Origin: Hypoxylon rubiginosum
Lineage: Eukaryota > Ascomycota > Sordariomycetes > Xylariales > Hypoxylaceae
DNA length: 64,000 nt
NCBI GenBank assembly: GCA_902806565.1
Contig: CADCXA010000049.1
Coordinates: forward strand, 310,001 to 374,000
Direction of reading: 5' to 3'
This document shows, piece by piece, positions 34,609 through 46,459 of the stretch. Under the pieces are notes generated by a model. The model ran no database searches. It had not been told where the DNA came from and saw only the letters and a list, made by a program, of their open reading frames with translations. A program made the translations under genes and the position numbers. Every line of letters begins with the position of its first letter. Position 1 is the first letter of the stretch.

Positions 34609-35358
34609 ATGTCGAGCCAGACCAACCCGAGAGATGGCCCAGCCACCGAGCCCACCGAGGCCCAACTCAGGAAGGCAGTACAAAAAGCTCAGGATGACGC
34701 TGCCGAAGAAATCCGAATAAACAAGCTCATAGAAGAAACCGAACGCAAGATTGGTGGTCCTGTTAACGAGGGCGGTTCGAAAGAAGAGAATAAGCGCCGA
34801 CTCGACGCATTCGTCCGCGAGATCTACAAAGAGGACCCCAAGAAGGACTGGCCAATTCTGACTAAGGCGGAAGAGTTCATCGAAAAGATGAAGAAGCAAC
34901 CGTTCAGACTACTTCACACCTCGGACGACGACGAAGATGACGAGGAGGAAGTCAGACGCCAGAGAAAGGCCCGCAAGGATATCGCAGAACTGGTTCAAGC
35001 TCAGAAGAGACTCCAAGCAGAGGAAGATCTCGAACCGGAGCAAGGCCTCGAGCCAGAGCAACCTACGGAAATCGGACAATCGTCATCCTCCTCGAAAGAT
35101 CAAGCGGCCAAGACTACCCAGAAGTCAGCGTACGCCTCGCAGTCAAGCAGCAGCAAGGGGAAACAGCATGCTACCCCCGCTACCCCCGCTACCCCCACGA
35201 TCCCTACATCCAACGAAGCAGACGCTGGTCCGAGCCGTAATGAATCGCAACCCAAGAAGAAGCGACGTATGGATAACCTCGAGAGCACCCTTGGTAGCAA
35301 GTGGGATGCTCACGTTGATGAGTTCGGACATAGGCCCGCTAGAAGCGCCAAGAAGTAG
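34609..35358 (+). CDS. charged, low-complexity protein of unknown function
   Basis: Single exon of 249 residues from the ATG in AATCATGTCGAGC; the frame is open upstream to 34339 but the preceding sequence is not protein-like. The N-terminal half is rich in Glu/Lys and predicted helical (EEIRINKLIEETERK, LDAFVREIYKEDPKKDWPIL), then an acidic stretch (TSDDDEDDEEEV), a Ser/Thr/Pro region with an ATP tripeptide repeat, a basic KKKRRM cluster that could be a nuclear signal, and a C-terminal block LGSKWDAHVDEFGHRPAR. I do not recognise the family. The tail reads like a conserved domain end, so it is probably a real nuclear protein. Confidence 0.6.
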   Translation: MSSQTNPRDGPATEPTEAQLRKAVQKAQDDAAEEIRINKLIEETERKIGGPVNEGGSKEENKRRLDAFVREIYKEDPKKDWPILTKAEEFIEKMKKQPFRLLHTSDDDEDDEEEVRRQRKARKDIAELVQAQKRLQAEEDLEPEQGLEPEQPTEIGQSSSSSKDQAAKTTQKSAYASQSSSSKGKQHATPATPATPTIPTSNEADAGPSRNESQPKKKRRMDNLESTLGSKWDAHVDEFGHRPARSAKK

Positions 35359-35385
35359 TGATGAGAACATCGACTCGAACACATT

Positions 35386-35493
35386 GGCATTAAGGACGTG
35401 GCATTAGGAACGAGGAGGCATTATGAGCAAGGAGGCATTATGAGCATGGAGGAATTATGAGCATGGAGGCGTTAGGAACAATGAGGCGTTAGG
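35386..35493. repeat. 17-base tandem repeat just 3' of the unknown gene
   Basis: Five full units of 17 bases (consensus GGCATTATGAGCATGGA) run from 35400 to 35484 with a partial unit on each side. Units differ at a few positions (GGCATTAGGAACGAGGA, GGAATTATGAGCATGGA, GGCGTTAGGAACAATGA). A small minisatellite starting 27 bases after the stop codon. Confidence 0.9.
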
Positions 35494-37285
35494 TGGATTG
35501 CACAAAAAGGCAGAGATTCAAATTGTTGAAGGGTATAAAGAAATGCGTTAACATAGCTTCAAACAGCCGGGTTGAACTGGTTGAACTGGCTGATTGGCAG
35601 GTTATCGAGTACCTGTTATAATGTATAATACTAGTCTACGATGTAGAGACTATTGCAATTCGACGATTGCTAACTTTCATCTACAATCCAAAACCACCAA
35701 AGCCGAGAGTGTTGGTTGCATTTGCAGATCAAGTCGAGGTGATGTCTGCATGGCAGCCATGGCAAATGCTCGGTATGTCTCATCCGGCCCCACGCGCGTC
35801 TAGTTACATGAAAGGAGGGCTGTGACTTGAACGGGCTTAGCGGATGATGATTTAGAGTGGTTCACGAGGCCTTTTTTTTCTTTTTTTCTTCCCCATCTAA
35901 GCACGATTTCTCCATATTGAACCCACGCTGTCACGTTAAGTCAAAACTAATTAAGCTAGTGTTCATATTTAATACTTGATAATGTTTGTTATTCATCGCA
36001 GACAGAATTTAGTATTGGACCTAACAGGTTTGTCTGTTTGTTCAATAATGTACACCTAGGTACTTACGGTCCGTAAATATAAGCTATTTGCAGAGGATCT
36101 CCATCCCATAGATAAATACATGTAATCTGACCATGCACATCCAATAGACGGCAGTCTCGAATTACGTGGATACTCAGACATAAGCAGGCAATCTGATTGA
36201 TAGGTGCAGGGGTTCTTGTAGGCTTTGATGGGACCTGAGGACAGGGGGCAGGGGGATAATAAATCGTCGACGCCAGGACGCTAATGATGGAGGCGATTAC
36301 CCAAGTTACATGGTTACTAAAATATCAAGATACTTGTACTTAAATATCTCTATGTATCATTCATGTTGATTTCTGTATGACTAGACGGATCTCAGTCTTC
36401 AATTTTCTTCGGTGGCACATTGATTACATGTACCTAGGTAGTCCGAGTTTAATCTTGAAGGTTCATGTACGAAGTACCTAGTAGTTCTTAGTTCGGTTAG
36501 TTCAACTCAGGGTACCAGGTAGCTGCATGTACCCAAGTACACAACGAAAAACCCTGGCGAGTGCGACAAGACATGCAAAGACCCAGTTTGCGGGTTCAGG
36601 GCTCCGGCGTTTTGATCCCTGCTCTGATTCAGTTCGGTCTAAGCCTATCTAGGACTCTTGTCATTTAGTCTCAGCTCCGGGTGCCACGCGCGGGAAACGT
36701 CTGTGTTTTTCAAGATCTCCAATTTCAGCCTCTTCAATCTTTCCACATCAACGTCAACCACACTATCATAGAAAGGCCTAGTGTGTTGATATCTTGATAT
36801 CCGAGCCTTCGTTAAGTCATAATCACCTAAGAATATTGATAGCGACGACCCATCGTTAACCCAATCAACAACACTCGCTCCGTCGCGCCGTGCATCTCCC
36901 TCGTTTTGCTGTACTGCCGCACCATCAAATCCAATCGTGGTCAAGACAATCTAAACGCCACGAACCGAACTCTAGTCTATGGTTCGCACAGTCATTTTTG
37001 TGGCTCCATGAGAACTCAATAGGCTGGTCTGAACAGGCGGGCATACTTTGCCCGCGCGCCTACAATGTAAGCTTTATTTCATCAACACTCAACCTACTTG
37101 ATATAAGCGGCATCTTTATTGTCGTCGACGTGTAATCTTAGTGGATGCCTGCCTTATCATCTTTCGCACTGCGGGGAGGGAAAGAGATTTCATTATTAAG
37201 GAACCATCTTGGCTGCTAAAAGCAGCCTTTATCAACATGATGGTGGTATAGGCATTCCTTTGGACGGGGTTGAACACATTTGCCC
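35494..37285. other. 1.8-kb gene-free region upstream of snt1
   Basis: No gene supported. It is AT-rich with repeated GTACCTAGGTA words. A minus-strand frame at 36645-36944 looks protein-like in places but lacks an ATG and is listed under rejected items. The last 500 bases should contain the snt1 promoter and leader. Confidence 0.5.
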
Positions 37286-40200
37286 ATGTCTAATGCTAAC
37301 CGATATGTTAGGGCTTCTCGCTATACGGGATCGCGGTATGATGGCGACTCCCGACGCTCCAGGTCTCGAGATCGCTCTCCGGACCGAAGGTCGTTGTATA
37401 GCGACGGTGGTCCCCGGCGTTCTTCCGCAGAATCTCGATCGAATAGTTCGGCATTCCAAACCAATCGGGATTCCTTTCGCGACGTTCTACCAAGAGATCC
37501 ACCTAGGGGACCGAAGGCCTTACTCGATGCGCCTAGTGGACCTCGCGGGGGTGGCTATTCCGGAGATTTTCGCGGTAGGGGTCGAGGAAGGGGTAGAGGT
37601 TGGCGAGACGATAGCCGAGATCGCGGCCGCGATAGAGATATCGACTTCAGAGACCGAAGAGACTACCGCGATGAGCGTAGCCGGGAACGTGACCGTGGGG
37701 ATTGGCGAGACCGTGACCGGGATAGCTTCAGAGGGCGTCGACCTTCGCCTCGTGGACGATCACCTCCAGGAAGGGATTTCCGGGATACGAGAGATTTAAG
37801 AGATGCTCCATTAGGTGTCGATGCGGAACGAGCTCGACGTGGATCTCGGGATGGTCCGCTTTCTGCTGGATCGTCTTCTTCCGATCAACCCTTTGGACCT
37901 TCGTCGTATCGTGGTGGTTATAACAGTAGAGGTCGTGGAAGGGGTCGCGGAGATTGGGACAACAGAGGCCGGGGACGAGGGTTCTTCGACGATCGTGATA
38001 GATATGGTCCGGCTTTTAGGTCTCGCTCTCAGGAGGGACGTTACCGAGACCGAGATGACCGTGACCGCGATACCAGATATCTCGATCCCGACTTGCGTTC
38101 ACGCGATCCCAGAGACGACCGTGACTTGCGGGATCGTGAAGTCCGACCAAGACTCGATAGAACTTCGCATGAGCCGCCTGCGCTACCGACTAAGGACGTC
38201 TCACCTCCTCCGGTTGCGCCAGCTGCTCCCTCTTTTGGGTCAGTACCCAACAGAACCGCATCAGTGACCGACGTCGGTTCGGTAACCGGTAAGGCGCCAC
38301 CAACAGGACCAAGAGCGCTGAAGGAAGAACGGCCCGCGCCATTAGGAATCTCGCCTAACGCAGATTCAAGACCACCACCTACCGGGCCATCCAGATCAAC
38401 TTATATGGAGATGAGCCCATCTGCTATTCCTTCTGGACCACGTGCCCAAACGCGACCAGGTCCGTCTAGTAAACAATGGATTAATCCTAATATTAAGAAT
38501 CGAACCCCCGAGTCGCCGAAGATGAATAGATCTCAAAGCTTCGCCCAACCCCGGCCCGCTGGGTTTCGTCAGGATGGCGCAAGTTCGGACCAACCAGTGG
38601 ATAACAACCAGAGACCGCATAGTAGTGATGAAAAAGCCGATTCGCAGTTGGCTACAGCTGAGAGACAGCTTCGCGATTCTCATATTGTTGATACAGGCGA
38701 GGAATCCACCAAGCCCGACCAACGTCCCCAGTCCGCCAGGTCCTCAGTGGATAGAGATCAGAAGTTGAAAGATGCTCCTAGTCCAGCCAAGGATGAAGAA
38801 GATGGCGAGGTTCGACAAACCGACGACGTCGTAGGAGTAAGTTCTGTTTCCGAGATGGAAGTGCTACCGAAGACAGATGAAACGAAGACGAAGCCAGATC
38901 GACGACCAACCCTCAAGGTATCGTCGAAACATGTCTCCTTACCTCGAAAAGAAGTCAAGCTACCTATGCTAGACCAATCATCAGAATCGGATGATGAAGA
39001 ATTTGGCGATGTGATTGAATCGCAAATGGCTGAGGTGGAGACAAAATTGAAACAACTTGAAGGGATGGAGGACGCTGTGCCGATGGATGCTATAATTCGC
39101 CATGCAATCGTATCACTAGAAGCTGTCGCGAAAATTGTGAACGAACCCGAGGGTTTGGAGGATATGGTTGGCCCTATCCCAAATATCGTCTCTCCGCCTG
39201 AGAAAGCACCTGCGGAACCGGAACGACAGGTTTCGAGGGCCCCAAGCGCTCAGGAGACAAAAGAAATCGAGGACACGAATGCGATCATCAAGGACAAAAC
39301 CCCTTCGCCCGTGGTGGAAGAACCGCCTCCAGCTGTGTCTGCCGCAGATGCAAGCGCAGAACTACCTCAACAATCGATCGAGCAAGATATTGACGAGCCG
39401 GTATCCCACGAGGCTCCGCCTAACGAAAAGAGCTCAAAGAGCGACGATGGAGACGTAGCCATGGAGGATGCATTGGACGTAAGTCAGCCTGACTCGGAAA
39501 TTCAAGGTCCACTCCGAACGCAGTTGTCGGCCTCTCATAGGCAATCTGCCGGTCCGCCGTTCGAGGAAGCCCGGATACAGTCGGGTGAACATAGCAAGAG
39601 GGGGTCAAGCATACCAACTCCGGCGGAAGAAGACGAGGATGCAACAGATATCGAGGATGTCGATCTTCAAAGCATTGAGATTATTCGCGAGCATATGGCA
39701 ACTCCTTCCATCGACAGCCTACCTTACTACGATGAAAAGCCGTGGTTCAAGGATCAAGCTTTTCTAAGGTTGATGAACGCTCCGCAGCCAGATCTCAGCA
39801 ACTTCATCTTGGGGAGACTAGAAGACGACGCAACGACCCGTATAGAGCAGGAGACGCAGCTTAAGAAGCGCTATGATGTGAACTACGATCACTACTTGCG
39901 ATTTACGATGTCGGAGGATCCCGTGGCTTCCAAGAGCCGTGAGAAGTTTACTAGTATTGTCGGGTTGGAGCCCAGCAATCAGAAACCCGGCTTTCATGAA
40001 GCGAAGCCCGAAGGGACGAGACGAAGTAGATATGCATCAGAGCGCGACCTACAAAGAATTCTAGAGGAATCGCGTCAAGTAGAGGATGAGAAAAGGGAGC
40101 GCCAGATGCAGGCTGAAAGAGAGAGGTACAGGACTGAGAAAGAGGCGGTATTGCCCCGGCAGTATCAGGCACCAGAGGAGCGGGAGAACGATTATTATCG

Positions 40201-43200
40201 CGATGTTAATGGCTACATCCAAGCTGAGAAAATCGTGACAGCTTGGGAACTTTTGCCCCCTGTAGATAATTTTACCGAGGAAGAAACGGCTCAGTTTGAG
40301 AAGGCCTACCTCGAGTTCCCCAAACAATGGGGCCGAGTTTCCGAACCATTGGCAAACAGGGATTTTGGGACAAGTATCCAATTCTACTACCTCAAAAAGG
40401 AGAAGAGCCAACTCAACCTGAAAGAGAAGCTGAAGAAGCGCCCGAAGCAGCGTAAGAGAGGTGGTCGGGGCAAACAGCGATCTAGTGCATTGGTTTCGGA
40501 ACTTGGAAACGGGGACAACGACAACGAAGAAAATCACGACACAGGTGAAAATGGCGAGAGGCGTCGACCTAGGCGTGCGGCTGCTCCAACTTTCAACTCC
40601 GAGGCTACCCCGGCTACAGACGGCGAAAGCGGAACGCCTGCTGGGACTCCAGGCCGTAGAGCAGCTGGTTCTAGAGGAGACGGCACCGACAGACCCGAGC
40701 GTAAGCCCAGAGGGCGCCGCGCTGCTAAGGACAAGGAAGCGAAACAACCCCGGGTCAACCAGACTCTTGCTGCAGCTCCGCCTGCGGGGACGAAGGGCAA
40801 CCGTTCGCGATCTAGCTCTCGAGTCGTTCACGGCCCAGAATGGAACCCCCAGCAGGCACAGGGCGAAGCCGTCAGGGCTCCCGTCCAGTACGAAATGGTT
40901 CCAGGCACCGCGGCCATTCCGCCCGTTGCTATTCCCGCACCATTTTCACCGGCGCAGCCGATCCGCAGTCCCGAAAGGGGCATCCCTCCTCCTCCCCCGC
41001 CCCCTCCACCTTCGGTCCCAATGACCGTTGATACGATGGGTCCCCCGCCTTTGCGCCCGGAACCGCCGCCGCAGCCACAGGTTGCTATGCTTGACCTTGG
41101 TCCAGCGCAAGTAACGGATCGCAAATCTGGCACTCAGGCGTCTAGCTATTGGAGTGTACCTGAAGCTAACGACTTCCCTCACTTGCTACGCTCCTTCGGA
41201 AGTGATTGGCAAGCGATCGCGACACACATGCGTACCAAGACACCAGTGATGGTAAGTATATCAACTAATGTCCGAGCCGGTAATTTATGTGGCAATCTTA
41301 CTAATCTCCATAGATAAAAAACTACTACACTCGTAAAAAGGACGGCCACGATTGGGAAGGGATTGTGCGGGAGGCGGATGCTAGCAAAGCTCGAGGAGAA
41401 AAGAGACCCCCGCCTCCAGCGCCCAGCTCGGGTGCGAAGAAGCGATACGAAGCATCAAGTAATCGACCACTCGCGGCTGCAGACGCGATCATAGATGAAG
41501 CTCCAACGTCCAAGTTAGAGCACCCTCAAACGCAACCGTCGACTGGCCGCTTCAATGTTCCGATAGCAGCTCAACCACAACCCACACTTTTGCAGTCGCC
41601 GTTCGGGCCAACATCTCAACCTACGCTGGTTCAAAGCCATGCGGCTACCCCACCTGGATCGCAGTCTATTGCCCAACCAGTGACACAGACCATGTCTCCT
41701 CGACCTATGAGGGCACCATTCCCATTCGCTGAGAGAGAACGGGAGCTATCTGCGCAGCAACCCAGCCGCGTTACATTGAGTCAAAAGCCTACGCAGCCTC
41801 CGCCCCCACCAGTGTCTGAAGCCCCCATAGGAAGACACCCTCTACCCACGTCTTTAATCGAGCCTCAGCTAGAACGACCCAAATCTGAGCTAAAAGCACC
41901 AAAGGAACAGCCGCGACACCAAGGGCAGCAAGGGCAGCAAGGGCACCAAGGGCACCAGGAACGCCAGCAGTTACGTGTAAAACAGGAACCGGATCTCATC
42001 CATCAATACGAGCAATTCGTCCCCCAGGCCCAGCCCAGCCGCATGGCACCGTCTCGTCCGGATAATGTGCCACTATCTCGTCCCCCTGACCCACCTCGCG
42101 CAGTGGCACCGGCACCTATACAAGCGCCCACATCGGCTCCCCAAGCGCAATTTGCCACCATTCTTCAGCAGCCTGGTCGGGCGTTATTGGGCGAGAGCAA
42201 TCCATCTTCGCCAGCCCGGCCTCGGCCTCTTTCAAATCTATCTCGGCCAACATCCCGTGCTAGCGGTGGGCCGGAGCCTTTCAGTGCTCCTTTCAGTGCT
42301 CCGCCTCAGCAGCCTACGCCGCCTGCTGTTGCTCCTCCGCCAAGCCGTCCGCCGGAGCGAAAGACGTCTAACTTGATGGCACTTTTGAACGACGATCCCC
42401 CACCTCCCCCAAAGAGAGTTACAGAGGTGCCTGTTGCTACGAAGCCGTCATCAACTCCCCCTGCACAGGCCAATCTCTCTCGCCCTCCGCCTCCTCCGCC
42501 TCCTCCGTCCCATATTCGGAGGGATTCGGGGGTCCCAGAGGCTCGAGGTTATGGCTACGGTCGGAATCCACCACAGGCACCGTCCGCTATGCCTCCTCTT
42601 AAACCATATTCTTCTGCTTCGCCTCAAACGCAGCCACTAAATGCACCCCGACATATGCCTTTGGAGGCTGCCGCAGAGCAAGAATATTATGGTGGGCGGC
42701 CGCGCTCTTTTCCCTCGGCACATCAACAGCCCGCAGCAAATTCGCCTCAGAGCGCTCATCACTATCTACCTCCCAATCAGCCGCCGCCGCAGATGCAGTA
42801 TCAACCCCAAGCATCCTATGCTTATGGCGCCCAAGTTCAGCCGCCCAATGCAGCTTCTCCTCCGCCTCAATATGGAGGCCATCCCGCCCCTAGAGGCCAT
42901 GAACATCAGTCAAGCCGAGATGGTGGCTGGCCTGGGACGCATCAAGGTCACCCGCTACAACAGCAGCACCAGCAACATCAGCAGCAGCACCAGCAGCATC
43001 AACAGCAGCAACCGCCTCCACCGCCGCCGCCACCGCCGCAACAGCAGCAGCCTACCTGGGCGTCGCACCCCCCTCAGCCACCGAAATCCACGCAACCGCC
43101 TCCTACTCAGTCAGCCTGGGCCGCACAGCATGCGCCAGCGCCGAAACCACCACCACCTAGTAGTTCTGTTCCCCCGCAGCCATCTTGGGCTACAGCTCCG

Positions 43201-43815
43201 CCTAGAGGACACGACCCCATGGCGCTTCGGGACGTCTACCCGCCGCACAGAATGCAAGCTCCTTTGCAGCAGTATGCGCCTGCCTCGCGAGCCCCCGAGC
43301 CGCCGCCGCCGCAAGCTCCGGCCGCGTATCCCCGGTACGCCAGCACGCCGGGACCCGGACGAGATCCTCGTGATCCCGGTCCGCCTAGAAGCTATACTCC
43401 TGTTGGCGCTTACGATACTAGGGGATATCCGCCTCATTCCACCCAAGAGATTCGCGAGGCGCAGATGCGTGAGCAGCAGCAACAACAGTCCATCTTGCAG
43501 CAGCAGTTGCGGCCTGACAATAGACATCTGTACGATCGCCCGCAGCCTGATCGATATGGAAGGTAGGAACGACTATATCCATGGCTACTGGTATCGCATC
43601 CGAGCGTGAATGGAGAATGGTATGAACAAGCGGTACTTCGCAATAGCGGTCAGTTGGGGGAAAGTTCTATGAATGCAGCAGTACCTGTATATCAACAACC
43701 GGGTCAACAGGGCGTCATTTTGGATCCAAATTTGGATCCAACCCTTTATGCTTCAGGACAGTCTCACCCTCAAATACCTCAGTGGCCGTTCTCCTCCGAC
43801 GACACACAGTCTTAA
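37286..43815 (+). CDS. snt1: large SANT-domain corepressor, Snt1/N-CoR-like (Set3 complex)
   Basis: Exon 1 37286-41251 and exon 2 from 41314. If exon 2 runs to its stop at 43566 the protein is 2072 residues; a candidate third exon (donor at 43563, acceptor before 43647, stop 43815) gives 2127 residues and adds QQPGQQGVILDPNLDP-type sequence. Parts: an N-terminal Arg/Gly/Asp/Ser-rich region with RGRGRGRG, a disordered acidic middle, a conserved block EKPWFKDQAFLRLMNAPQPD, a coiled stretch, SANT domain 1 (about residues 990-1040, FTEEETAQFEKAYLEFPKQW), SANT domain 2 (about 1286-1340, split by the intron; YWSVPEANDFPHLLRSFGSD, IKNYYTRKKDGHDW), then a long Pro/Gln-rich tail. Paired SANT domains of this type mark Snt1/N-CoR/SMRT, scaffolds of a Hos2/HDAC3-type deacetylase complex. 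Start and C-terminus are uncertain; family assignment is strong. Confidence 0.85.
42955..43060 (+). repeat. snt1: CAG/CCG-rich repeat encoding poly-Gln/His and poly-Pro
   Basis: CAG/CAA/CAC and CCG/CCA/CCT codons encode a Gln-His run followed by nine prolines and four glutamines in the snt1 tail. It is in frame with the gene and probably length-variable between isolates. Confidence 0.8.
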
Positions 43816-45049
43816 TTTTAACGACAAACGGGAAGTTGTCTGTGAGGCATCGCACAGATTATAAACTAACAATCACCCGATGTCTAAGCACCCCCTTTTC
43901 GACTAGATCGAGTTCAAACTTTCGAACTGGCCTACCTTTCTACATATCTCACTCTCTTAGCGCCATTACACTACGCCTGGATGATTCATGTGGCCGTACA
44001 CATATTCTTCAGGAGATACGAGTATCCCTACAAGCTAGCAATCAGAACGAATCCGTTTCTGGTTCCACTCGAAGTTTACTCTATTAGCATAGCGAAGTAT
44101 TATTACCAAAACTACGTACAAAGGAACCCGGCTCTAGACTGATTTGGGTTTCCCTTAACCTTCGAAACCTTCGAGGGGGATTACCTTCGACAGCAAAAAT
44201 TACAAGCAAGGATTCATCTATCCCCAATCCTGCTGCCTCTATTATTGCGGATACATTCAGAAGGGTTCTTTTTTCTTTTCCACCGATTCGTTTTCCACTC
44301 TCCGCTCTTGTTATCATTGGTAAGGCCCTTGACTTTCTTTCCCCTTAATGGTTCTTGTTACTTCTAAATTTTATTCTCGTATGTGCGCCGCACCTCTAAC
44401 TTACCTCTGTAGATACCTTGTAAGGGTACAATATCATCGAAAACCCTTCGCGATTGGTTGTTTAAGCAGCAATTAGTTGCCTGGGTTCTACCTTCAACGT
44501 TATACGTAAAATAAGTTCAAATCCATGCGGTGTGTTGACGATTATACGTTCTCGAAGGGGGGCGTGTTGTACGAACCAGATGGCGAATTCTAGGAAGCAA
44601 AGGAGGTGTACGATCAAGAACTACCGTTGTATCGCCGTCTCTTATTACTTCAACTTCGCAGCCGCAAGACTCAACACCAGCCATTCCATCAAACCAACTC
44701 TACGCAGTTAATACTTCATCGACAAGGTCAAGGGACACATTACCGGCCGGAGGGGGGGAAGGAACTGGCGGCTTTCTCAGAGAACTAGGAGTCCCGGATG
44801 GCGAGGCTGTTTGTGTCTTGTAAGGGTAAACCAAACCCCTTTTTTTGTATGAGTCAAGGACGAGACTTTGCTTGTACATGAGTCGCGACGGATGAGGAGT
44901 ACATAGTAGCGAAGCCTTTTCGCCTTTAGCTTTTTTTCTTCTTCTTTCAATCGAAGCATTTTGCACTTGTTAATAATAAACTTGCAAATGTGATTCACAC
45001 ATACAAACACCGGCATGAGGACAAAAAGAATAGGGCAAAAGAAACAGAT
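43816..45049. other. snt1 3' region
   Basis: About 1.2 kb between the candidate snt1 stop and tRNA-Glu. Short open frames occur on both strands but none is protein-like. It likely contains the snt1 3' untranslated region. Confidence 0.5.
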
Positions 45050-45121
45050 CTCCGGTACGAGGAATCGAACCCCGAGCTCCTCGGGGAAACCGAGATATGT
45101 TAGCCATTACACTATACCGGA
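45050..45121 (-). tRNA. tRNA-Glu(TTC)
   Basis: A 72-base minus-strand cloverleaf: acceptor TCCGGTA/TACCGGA fully paired, D region TAGTGTAATGGCTAACA as in eukaryotic tRNA-Glu, anticodon loop GTTTCCC with TTC, T stem GGGGTTCGATTCC-type arm, discriminator G. No intron. A TTTT terminator lies a few bases downstream on the minus strand (about 45039). Confidence 0.95.
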
Positions 45122-45806
45122 CTACAACTACGATGACCGCAATGTCCTGGCATCTTCGATCATCGGGGCATGCTAGTATCCGTACTGGTGTCCAGTTATA
45201 TACCAATAACCATCGACAAACACTAACCCTGGTCCGATCATAAAACGTTCAGGGTAAATTAGTGGCCTCTAGTAGTACAATACAGTTGGCACCTATGATA
45301 AGTTTGCCCCGATACAAGACCACCAAGAGGTATCAGGCGAGAGTCAATATTCAGACGATAACTTACGGCTCACATTGATAGAATGCTGAACCAACCAAAA
45401 AGTCGTCGTATTTACCCACCATTCCCAAGCCTATGGATCCGGTAGTGCCTGTGACATCCGTCCGCCGAGTATAGAGAACTTCGATCCGTATAGTCTAGAG
45501 AACCGGATCGAAGGCGAATGAGTCCAAAGATGGTTCAACACGTTTTGAAGACTTCCAAACCTAGGCGTACCAATATCAGACACTGGCGTAGACTTTGGAA
45601 CAAACATGTCATCCCTAAGCCGAGAGAGTTATCGAGATGGACCTGGCTAGCTGGCTCGAGGAGTAGAAATAACTTACGAACAAAGCATCATATACTAGCT
45701 ATGTAGCATTCTAAGCCAAAAGACTAGCTAGCCCCTTATTTTCAAAATGTTTTGATCGAAAAGCCACCCGTAAGGGTGAGCAAAAATATACATATACCAA
45801 GCCGAA
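45122..45806. other. spacer between the two tRNA genes
   Basis: About 680 bases with no supported gene. The region is of mixed composition, with one short plus-strand open frame (45518-45706) that resembles nothing known. Confidence 0.5.
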
Positions 45807-45912
45807 CGACACGAGCAGGATTCGAACCTGCGCATCCGAAGATATGAGATAACCCCCTGAACGAATGATTTACGTTCAAGTCTCACGCGTTAGACCACTC
45901 CGCCATCGTGTC
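45807..45912 (-). tRNA. tRNA-Ser(TGA) with intron
   Basis: A 106-base minus-strand gene: acceptor GACACGA/TCGTGTC, anticodon stem TGAGA/TCTCA, anticodon TGA after CT, a variable arm (ATC..TTCG..GAT), T stem GCAGG/CCTGC around TTCGAAT, discriminator G. A 24-base intron at about 45851-45874 begins one base 3' of the anticodon, the standard position; the exact ends are inferred. The long variable arm and G discriminator favour Ser over Leu. A TTTTT terminator follows on the minus strand. Confidence 0.9.
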
Positions 45913-46459
45913 CTCACGTAGTCGCGGATGTCCAACTCCTTCCCAATTCATAAGAATGAAGAATATCATCAAGGTTTATATAGTGATTTGGTTTGTAGGA
46001 GGACACGGGCAGTTGGGGTCAAGTTCAAACCTATATATCTCTCTACCTTTCGGTCATAGCTAGGGCTTTATTGTAAATGCGTATCATTCCTACCTACCTA
46101 CAATGTAGTTAACGTCTGGGACCTACGGAAAGCCTACATTGGATAGCCGTACCGTCGAGTCACGCTGTGGCCCGGCCTAGACATCTTCCCCCTTTATTTC
46201 TCAGGCATACTGAAACTCGAAACCCCTTTATTAACCCCCCAAGTACGACTGTACACATCACCTCACTTATTATAGACTCACAAACACACCCACGAAAAGA
46301 CTTAACTCAGACTTATCAAATTGGGTATCCGTCGTATTATCGCAATGCTCTCTGTCTATAATCTAAACTGCGCATCTCGAACAAGCAAGCAGGGAAAAGC
46401 CACCTAAGCCTAGCTCTCTCTGACTGTGGCTATAATATCTTTATCTCGCCTCGCTTAAC
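45913..46459. other. intergenic region downstream of alg2
   Basis: About 550 bases with no supported gene; probably includes the alg2 3' untranslated region. Pyrimidine-rich in the last 300 bases. Confidence 0.5.

Noticed and set aside
36645..36944. minus-strand open frame upstream of snt1
   Set aside because: It has no ATG in frame and no splice signal that would give one; no family resemblance. It could be an exon of an unseen gene, but evidence is too weak.
37209..37799. 196-codon plus-strand frame overlapping the start of snt1
   Set aside because: It is a frame-shifted reading of the Arg/Asp/Gly repeats (giving Ile/Glu/Val repeats) and has no domain.
42641..43609. 322-codon frame inside the snt1 Pro/Gln-rich region
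   Set aside because: Alternative-frame reading of CAG/CCG-type repeats (Arg/Ser/Asn-rich), not a separate gene.
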